From Desulfobulbaceae bacterium (GTDB lineage Bacteria > Desulfobacterota > Desulfobulbia > Desulfobulbales > Desulfocapsaceae): DNA of 32,005 nucleotides. Under the pieces are notes generated by a model. It was not told the origin of the DNA and made no database searches. It was given only the letters and a program-made list of their open reading frames with translations. Both the position numbers and the translations under genes were made by a program. The DNA is taken from contig JAAELB010000132.1 in assembly GCA_024227155.1 (NCBI GenBank), forward strand, positions 1 through 32,005, given 5' to 3'. This document shows, piece after piece, positions 27,267 through 32,005 of the stretch (its first letter is position 1; each line of letters starts with the position of its first letter).

Positions 27267-28358
27267 GTGACCGAAGATCTTACTCGTCAAAACGAACTGC
27301 TGGAAGAGTTACATAGGTTGGTTGATCGGCCTATGCGACTTATGGTTGCATGTGGCACCCAAAATAAGGCTATACTCAAATATGGTATCCGTGAACTTCT
27401 GCCTGAAAAGTTAGACCTCGTTGCAGGGCCCGGTTGCAGTGTCTGTGTCATGCCGGCCGGACACATAGATGCCTTTGTCAAAGTTGGCATGCAGCCCGGT
27501 GTGATTACTGCGGCCTGTGAAGACTTGCTGCGTGTGCCGGGGAGTAACGATTCACTCGGGTCGATATTAGAGAAAGGTGCCCGGGTGGAGATTATTTCCA
27601 ACCCCATGGATGCCTTTGATATCGCCAAAAGAGAACCTGATTATATTGTTGTCTACCCGGCGGTTGGCTTTGAAGCGACGGCCCCCAGTGTAGCGGAAAC
27701 GATTCTTGAAGCCGCCCGGTTAGGGATGGATAATTTCTGTGTCATCCCTTCTATTCGATTGTTGCCCCCCACCATTGATCTGTTAATGCTTGATCCGGAT
27801 CTTAATATCCGGGGGTTACTCTGTTCTGATCATATCAACACCATCTCTGATACTGAGGCGTACACGGAACTGGCGAAAAAACATCAGCTGTCCTGTTATA
27901 TTGCCGGTTTTGAAGTGATTGATATACTGGAGGGAATTCTGAGTCTGGTGAAACAGATCAGAAACGATAAAACAGAATTTGATGACACCTCCGCTTTTAT
28001 TTATTCCAGTGATGATAAAAAAAAGGCACGTCGAATGGTTTCAGAGGTGTTTTTTGCAGTTGATACTGACTGGCGCGGCTTAGGTACCATCGAGCGTAGT
28101 GGTTTTGTCATTCGTGATGAGTTAGCGCTCTACGATGCCACAAAGCGGTTTAATGTTCGCTTTAAGGAAGGGGAAGAGTCCTGCATGTGTCAGTGTAATG
28201 CGATCATTAGCGGGAGGGGAGTGCCACCTGACTGTCCTGCTTTTGGTATGGTCTGTTCACCACAGACTCCAATCGGACCATGTATGATCTCCGATGAAGG
28301 GATCTGCCATTCCTACTTTAAGTATAATCTGCATGAGAGCAGGCAGCATAGTGATTGA
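27267..28358 (+). CDS. hypD: HypD-like hydrogenase maturation protein, divergent
   Basis: HypD works with HypC to assemble the Fe(CN)2CO centre of NiFe hydrogenases. 363 residues, normal length, from a GTG start. Conserved: GPGCSVCVMPAGHIDA (Cys57, Cys60), GFEATAPSVAETI, RGLGTIERSG, and the C-terminal cluster cysteines in SCMCQCNAI, PPDCPAFGMVCSPQTPIGPC and EGICHSYFKYN. Unusual: the active-site motif normally CG(G/T)H reads CGTQ (Cys29-Gln32), GPGCPVC reads GPGCSVC, and the PGH motif reads SDH. So the fold and cluster are kept but active-site neighbours are changed. It may be a paralogue specialised for this selenohydrogenase. Confidence 0.88.
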   Translation: MTEDLTRQNELLEELHRLVDRPMRLMVACGTQNKAILKYGIRELLPEKLDLVAGPGCSVCVMPAGHIDAFVKVGMQPGVITAACEDLLRVPGSNDSLGSILEKGARVEIISNPMDAFDIAKREPDYIVVYPAVGFEATAPSVAETILEAARLGMDNFCVIPSIRLLPPTIDLLMLDPDLNIRGLLCSDHINTISDTEAYTELAKKHQLSCYIAGFEVIDILEGILSLVKQIRNDKTEFDDTSAFIYSSDDKKKARRMVSEVFFAVDTDWRGLGTIERSGFVIRDELALYDATKRFNVRFKEGEESCMCQCNAIISGRGVPPDCPAFGMVCSPQTPIGPCMISDEGICHSYFKYNLHESRQHSD

Positions 28359-28401
28359 TAGGCGCCTTCTGATTATATTCTTATAATGTGGTTCTACTCT
28401 G

Positions 28402-28647
28402 ATGCATGAATTCTCTCTAGCCCAGGGCTTACATAGCCAGCTGCTCGATCTGGTCCGTGAACATGACATGGTTCGGGTAAAAAAGGCGATTGTTCTCATT
28501 GGTGAAAACGCAGGTATCGTTGTCGACTCTTTTGTCTTTGGGGTTAATGTTCTTTTGGAGCAGTACCCAGAAACCAAAGGGATGGAACTGGTCATTGAGC
28601 ATGATAATGGTCAGGATCTGATTCTTCAGAGTTTAGAATTGGAGTAG
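28402..28647 (+). CDS. hypA: HypA-like nickel chaperone lacking the zinc domain
   Basis: 81 residues, against about 113 in normal HypA. It starts with the nickel-binding MHE and has the usual first half (VRVKKAIVLIGENAGIVVDS, then FVFGVNVLLEQYPETKGMEL). At LVIEH, where the family continues into a loop with two CxxC pairs binding zinc, it goes straight to DNGQDLILQSLELE, which matches the normal C-terminal strands. The zinc loop has therefore been removed cleanly, leaving both flanks in frame. There are no cysteines. It lies 43 bp after hypD and is the last gene of the operon; no hypB, C, E or F is present here. Confidence 0.82.
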   Translation: MHEFSLAQGLHSQLLDLVREHDMVRVKKAIVLIGENAGIVVDSFVFGVNVLLEQYPETKGMELVIEHDNGQDLILQSLELE

Positions 28648-28663
28648 GACTCTTTCAATAGCA

Positions 28664-28993
28664 TCAAAATATCAGTGATGAGAGGCCAACAAAAAACAAC
28701 AGCAGCGCCACGATAATACACAAATTTCCCAATCCGCAGGTGTTCCTCCTTCTTATATATTCTCTTCTTTTTGTATCCCCCTGTTCTGTTTCGATAAAAC
28801 TGTGCTCTTTTGGATGATTAAGGAACTCTCCTAAACCAAAAATGATCAATGCAGATGATATCAGCACCATTCCCTTCACGATTGTATACCGTGGTTCTAT
28901 TATCAGCGTAGTGATCAGGCCGAGTACTCCAATTAATGTGAGAAGCCAGGCTACAACATAGAGGATGGGGGATTTTCCTGTGGATATTGTCAT
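28664..28993 (-). CDS. Small membrane protein of unknown function
   Basis: 109 residues with three membrane helices: about 10-31 (ILYVVAWLLTLIGVLGLITT), 38-57 (IVKGMVLISSALIIFGLGEF) and 88-108 (LCIIVALLLFFVGLSSLIF). A polar loop between helices 2 and 3 carries a basic stretch (KRREYIRRRN). I do not recognise the family. It is convergent with hypA, whose stop is 16 bp away. Confidence 0.6.
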   Translation of the reverse strand: MTISTGKSPILYVVAWLLTLIGVLGLITTLIIEPRYTIVKGMVLISSALIIFGLGEFLNHPKEHSFIETEQGDTKRREYIRRRNTCGLGNLCIIVALLLFFVGLSSLIF

Positions 28994-29178
28994 AATATTC
29001 TCGCTGCTGCTATAGCGTTCCTTTGCGTTCTTTTCCTTTTATTGTACCAATTTATCTCAGAAGTCCAAAATGATATTCGCTACATTTTCTATCAGATATT
29101 TCTATGGGTCTATCGCTATTCTATAGGCAATAACAATTGGACAAAAACCTGTAAATACAGCATTCTCTCGATCAACTA

Positions 29179-29713
29179 ATGGGTATATGCCAAGATGAAC
29201 AGATTGATACTGAGACGTTTCCAATGAAAAGTATAGAAACACTGCAAAAAGTTGTTTGCGGCAACTATTATAGACATTTCGATATCTTGGCACGGTACAT
29301 TATTGCTGTGGTCTTCGTCATCGCTGCAGTACCAAAGCTTTTTAATGTGTCTAAATTTGCCTTGATTATTGAGGCTTATGGTATTTTACCTGACGTTCTT
29401 TTGCTGCCTATGGCGATTTTGTTACCAACTTTTGAGCTGATACTCGCTGTTGGTTTGATTCGTGGTAATAGGGTGAGTTGTATCTGTTCCATTGGTCTAG
29501 TGTTATTTTTTTATAGCAATTCTTTCCTATGCGATAGGGATAGGGCTGGATGTCGATTGTGGCTGTTTTGGACCTGAAGATCCAGAATACAACGCTTTTA
29601 GAGGTCTACGTGTAGCTCTGGTGAGAGATCTGTTGATGTTATTACCACTTATATATTCACTCTGGTACCGTAGACGCACGATACCAGGAAAAACAAATAT
29701 TACAGGAGAATAA
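29179..29713 (+). pseudogene. MauE/DoxX-like membrane protein, frameshifted
   Basis: The first frame (from 29179, or from the ATG at 29224 that starts MKSIETLQ) encodes membrane helices RYIIAVVFVIAAVPKLFNVS and LLPMAILLPTFELILAVGLI, and fails after a run of seven T at about 29507-29513. Removing one T continues as IAILSYAIGIGLDVDCGCFG, EDPEYNAFRGLRVALVRDLL and a last helix, ending with TAA at 29711-29713. CGCFG is the cysteine motif of MauE-type redox membrane proteins. A sequencing error, a real frameshift, or slippage on T7 are all possible. The next gene starts 5 bp later, so they form one unit. Confidence 0.75.
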
Positions 29714-29718
29714 GTTCA

Positions 29719-30234
29719 ATGAAAAAGATTGCTTTATTTGCGATTGTTGTGATGTGTATGGCATCCAGTGCCTATGGTTTTGGTTCAAAATTTAAAGATG
29801 AAGTGGAAAAATAAACCGGTGCCGTCAAGCTTGTCCGCGAGGTTATGCGGGGGGATTATGATATCATCACCACAGCGGAACTACATGATTTGATGAAATC
29901 TGATGAGAACATCGTGGTTATCGATACCATGCCATATGAGGCAAGTTTCAAAAAAGCCCATGTCCCAACGGCAAAGCAGTTCCTTTTTCCCATTCCTGAG
30001 ATGACCGAGTGGGATGATAAGGAGACCGCTGGCAAGACAAAGGATGATTTTGTTAAAATGCTGGGAGATGACAAAGAGAAAAAAATCGTAGTCTATTGTG
30101 GTTTTGTTAAGTGTACCAGGAGTCATAATGGTGCACTCTGGGCCAAGAAGCTTGGTTATAAAAATGTTTTTCGCTATCCTGGTGGAATCTATGCATGGAA
30201 GGGTGCTGGCTATGAGGTTAGTAGTGTGAAGTAG
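29719..30234 (+). pseudogene. Secreted rhodanese-domain protein with in-frame UAA
   Basis: The ATG at 29719 (AGGAG upstream) opens a clear signal peptide, MKKIALFAIVVMCMASSAYG, then FGSKFKDEVEK and UAA at 29812-29814. The frame continues as TGAVKLVREVMRGDYDIITT and a full rhodanese domain: VVIDTMPYEASFKKAHVPTA, active-site VVYCGFVKCTRSHNGA, then YPGGIYAWKGAGYEV. The second part could start alone at the ATG at 29845 but would lack export. UAA has no known amino-acid decoding here, so mutation or sequence error is likeliest. Its partner upstream, a MauE-like gene, is also broken. Confidence 0.78.
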
Positions 30235-30269
30235 GAACTGTCTTAAGGTTTGATTCACCTTGTAATTAT

Positions 30270-30309
30270 AAAAAAGGCTGTGATGGTAAAAACCATCACA
30301 GCCTTTTTT
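30270..30309. terminator. Perfect bidirectional Rho-independent terminator
   Basis: A stem of 17 paired bases (core GGCTGTGATGG / CCATCACAGCC, extended by A/T pairs) with loop TAAAAA, flanked by an A-run on the left and a T-run on the right. It can end transcripts from both the rhodanese gene (+) and the repeat-protein gene (-). Confidence 0.9.
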
Positions 30310-30362
30310 GTCACGTGACAGGTGCAGTCAGTTTCGCGTCTATTGCTAGTACTAGTGTGGTG

Positions 30363-30489
30363 TAAACCTTAAAGTGACGCTTTGGACTCATCCGTCATGC
30401 CCGAGTGCTGTAATCGGGCATCCAGGAAAACTAGATACTATCTGGATCCCCGATTACTACCTCGGGGATGACTTCAGTGAGAAGGTTTA
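30363..30489. repeat. Palindromic repeat unit, copy 2
   Basis: Hairpins ATGCCCGA/TCGGGCAT (30397-30404, 30414-30421) and ATCCCCGA/TCGGGGAT (30446-30453, 30462-30469), with TCCAGG and CCTGGAT-like edges between. The outer 8-bp pair TAAACCTT (30363-30370) and AAGGTTTA (30482-30489) may mark the ends of a small element. Related to the unit within the MITE at 26560-26834, with the hairpins in the other order. Confidence 0.65.
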
Positions 30490-30510
30490 AGCTATACGGT
30501 GTATTAGCAA

Positions 30511-32005
30511 TTATAACTGGTTAATAATATACAGTAGATCCTCCATACCAATCCTGTTATCTCCATTGGTATCCCCTGTTGTAAAAATAGTACCTGCAGG
30601 GAAAGAGCCAGCCATTATCTGCAGACCTTTGATAAGATCGCCTAGGTCAACATCCTCATCACCATCAATATCACCGAGGATGATTTCGTTAAGGCTAAAA
30701 TCTATATCAGGGGTTTCAATGTTCAGACTGACATTGATTGTATCAGCAGTATCCCAGCTGAACTTATTCAGGTAATACTCGTCAATATATGGCATCGGTC
30801 CTGAACATTCTGCACAGCTTTCTACTTTGAAATTACTTCCTTCAGGGGCATCTGAAGGATCAAAAATAAGACAGTAGTAACCATTGTCGTCTGTATTGTT
30901 TCCTGTCATAAAATTCCCATTTGCACTGTCACGTGCCATCATATGGAGATTTCTGATAGGAGTGGAGCCATCTGATTGAGTCACGGTTCCTGTTATCATT
31001 CCGCCCCTTTCAAGATTAAAATCCTTTCCACCTACATTTTGATTTTCTAAAAGAACTACAGGATCGTATTGATCGCAGTCCCCTGTGGTACTTGGGATTT
31101 CATCATATGTTTGATGTATGTAGAAATTACAACCAGTCTCAGTTCGCAGGTGTATATCTCCAGCAGGTAAGCCGACAATAGTATATTCCCCGGTTGTTGG
31201 ATTTATCTCTCCCCTTCCTAGATATTCATGGTGGCCGCAAGGGTCACCGGAAACCGCAGAAATGTACATGCCACTTGGTAATGAGGCTGTATCATCGGAA
31301 ACGGTACCAGAGATTGATCCTCCTGTTGATAGACTGAAATTGACTGTGCTCACATTGGGTGCCGTAACAGATATTGAGTTCTTTGTTTCATTTGCAAATG
31401 GAAAAGATGGATCACTGCAGGTAGGGCAGGCTTTGATATCGTATATTCCAGTAGGTACGGCAAAAGAATAGAATCCAAGGTGGTCTGTGTTATTACTACC
31501 CATCCACTGACCAGTGACGCTGTCGACTGCATAAACGTGGAGGTTGACTATTGGTGTAGTCTCGTCACTTTCGTAAACATAACCTGAAATAATTCCACCT
31601 ATTGAAAGTTCAAAATCTACATTTGGTGTATCGTTGCCATCTGTTACAACAATCTCTGCGGCATTGTCTTGGTCGGTGTTATCGAAATATTCATCTAGAT
31701 ACGGATGATTATTACAGCTTGAACATGTTTGCACTTTGTAGGTACCTGGAGCAATATTTATAGTAAAATCGCCGTTACTATCTGTGCTTGCACCACTAAT
31801 TTGATAGCCGGTGCTTAATTCAACGGCCCTAACCCACATACCGTCGATAGGTGTAGTGCCATCACTTTCGACTACAGTACCGGAAATTGTTCCTCCACTG
31901 ATAAGTTCAAAGTCTATATTAGGGGTGTCGTTACCTAAGGTTACCTCTACTTCTGCTGCGTTATCCCAGTTGCTATCGTCGTAATGTTCATCAACATAAG
32001 GGAAG
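30511..32005 (-). CDS. Secreted repeat protein with dockerin-like C-terminus (partial)
   Basis: The C-terminal ~498 residues of a larger protein; the frame is open to the window edge, so the true start lies beyond 32005. It consists of roughly 80-90-residue carboxypeptidase-regulatory-like (beta-sandwich) repeats, with recurring GGxISGxVxESDxTTPI, HVYAVDSVTGQ and NDTPNxDFELS, and cysteine pairs (TCSSC, ACPTC, SCAEC) followed by a PYxDEY element. The end is a dockerin-like calcium module with two loops, GDIDGDEDVDLGDLIKGLQI and GDTNGDNRIGMEDLLYIINQ. An extracellular or surface-attached role is likely. Repeats differ in sequence, so this is an old array rather than a recent expansion. Confidence 0.85.
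   Translation of the reverse strand, partial: FPYVDEHYDDSNWDNAAEVEVTLGNDTPNIDFELISGGTISGTVVESDGTTPIDGMWVRAVELSTGYQISGASTDSNGDFTINIAPGTYKVQTCSSCNNHPYLDEYFDNTDQDNAAEIVVTDGNDTPNVDFELSIGGIISGYVYESDETTPIVNLHVYAVDSVTGQWMGSNNTDHLGFYSFAVPTGIYDIKACPTCSDPSFPFANETKNSISVTAPNVSTVNFSLSTGGSISGTVSDDTASLPSGMYISAVSGDPCGHHEYLGRGEINPTTGEYTIVGLPAGDIHLRTETGCNFYIHQTYDEIPSTTGDCDQYDPVVLLENQNVGGKDFNLERGGMITGTVTQSDGSTPIRNLHMMARDSANGNFMTGNNTDDNGYYCLIFDPSDAPEGSNFKVESCAECSGPMPYIDEYYLNKFSWDTADTINVSLNIETPDIDFSLNEIILGDIDGDEDVDLGDLIKGLQIMAGSFPAGTIFTTGDTNGDNRIGMEDLLYIINQL

Noticed and set aside
29812-29814. UAA in the rhodanese gene as a recoded codon
   Set aside because: Selenocysteine uses UGA and pyrrolysine UAG; no UAA recoding is known in this group. 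Mutation or sequence error is simpler.

Overview
This window looks like chromosome from an anaerobic, hydrogen-using member of the Desulfobacterota, probably near the Desulfobulbales. The placement is inference: it rests on the soluble HdrA/Mvh hydrogenase genes with selenocysteine codons, a Bacillus/Wolinella-type succinate dehydrogenase/fumarate reductase, glutaconate-family CoA transferases and many sensory proteins. No rRNA, tRNA, CRISPR array or phage was seen.

Layout. 1-4.3 kb (+): a YheO-like PAS/HTH regulator followed by an ornithine cyclodeaminase-like enzyme, a threonine synthase and a homoserine-kinase-like phosphotransferase. 4.3-7.1 kb (+): a chemoreceptor lacking its N-terminus, a long gene-poor stretch with a strong hairpin and a terminator, and a PAS protein with a C-terminal cysteine-rich module. 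7.1-7.5 kb (-): gene relics, namely a malate dehydrogenase with most of its middle deleted, running into an acetyltransferase fragment. 7.5-13.6 kb (-): a CoA transferase pair (alpha, beta), a cache/PAS histidine kinase, its NarL-type response regulator, and a second shortened CoA transferase alpha subunit. The upstream regions of the two alpha genes share the same two sequence motifs. 14-17.7 kb (-): sdhC-sdhA-sdhB. CoA transferase, succinate dehydrogenase and the malate dehydrogenase relic together suggest a succinate/propionate (methylmalonyl-CoA type) route.

18.4-28.6 kb (+) is the most striking part: hydrogenase maturation protease, an HTH-HdrC/B-like fusion, a double-length HdrA, MvhD, MvhG, MvhA, a small CPxC protein, HypD and HypA. 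Four of these genes (HdrC/B fusion, HdrA, MvhD, MvhA) contain an in-frame UGA exactly where the family has a key cysteine. Each UGA is followed 16-22 nt later by a 5-6 bp hairpin with a five-base loop. I read this as an electron-bifurcating NiFe(Se) hydrogenase/heterodisulfide-reductase-like complex carrying selenocysteine in four subunits. The maturation genes are also unusual: HypA lacks its zinc domain and HypD has CGTQ where the family has CG(T/G)H. A 275-bp element with IS66-like ends and a perfect 8-bp target duplication lies between mvhA and the downstream genes.

28.6-32 kb: a small membrane protein (-), then a MauE/DoxX-like gene and a secreted rhodanese gene (+), each broken by one lesion (a T7-tract frameshift and an in-frame UAA), a perfect terminator, a palindromic repeat unit, and the 3' part of a secreted repeat protein ending in a dockerin-like domain (-), which runs off the window.
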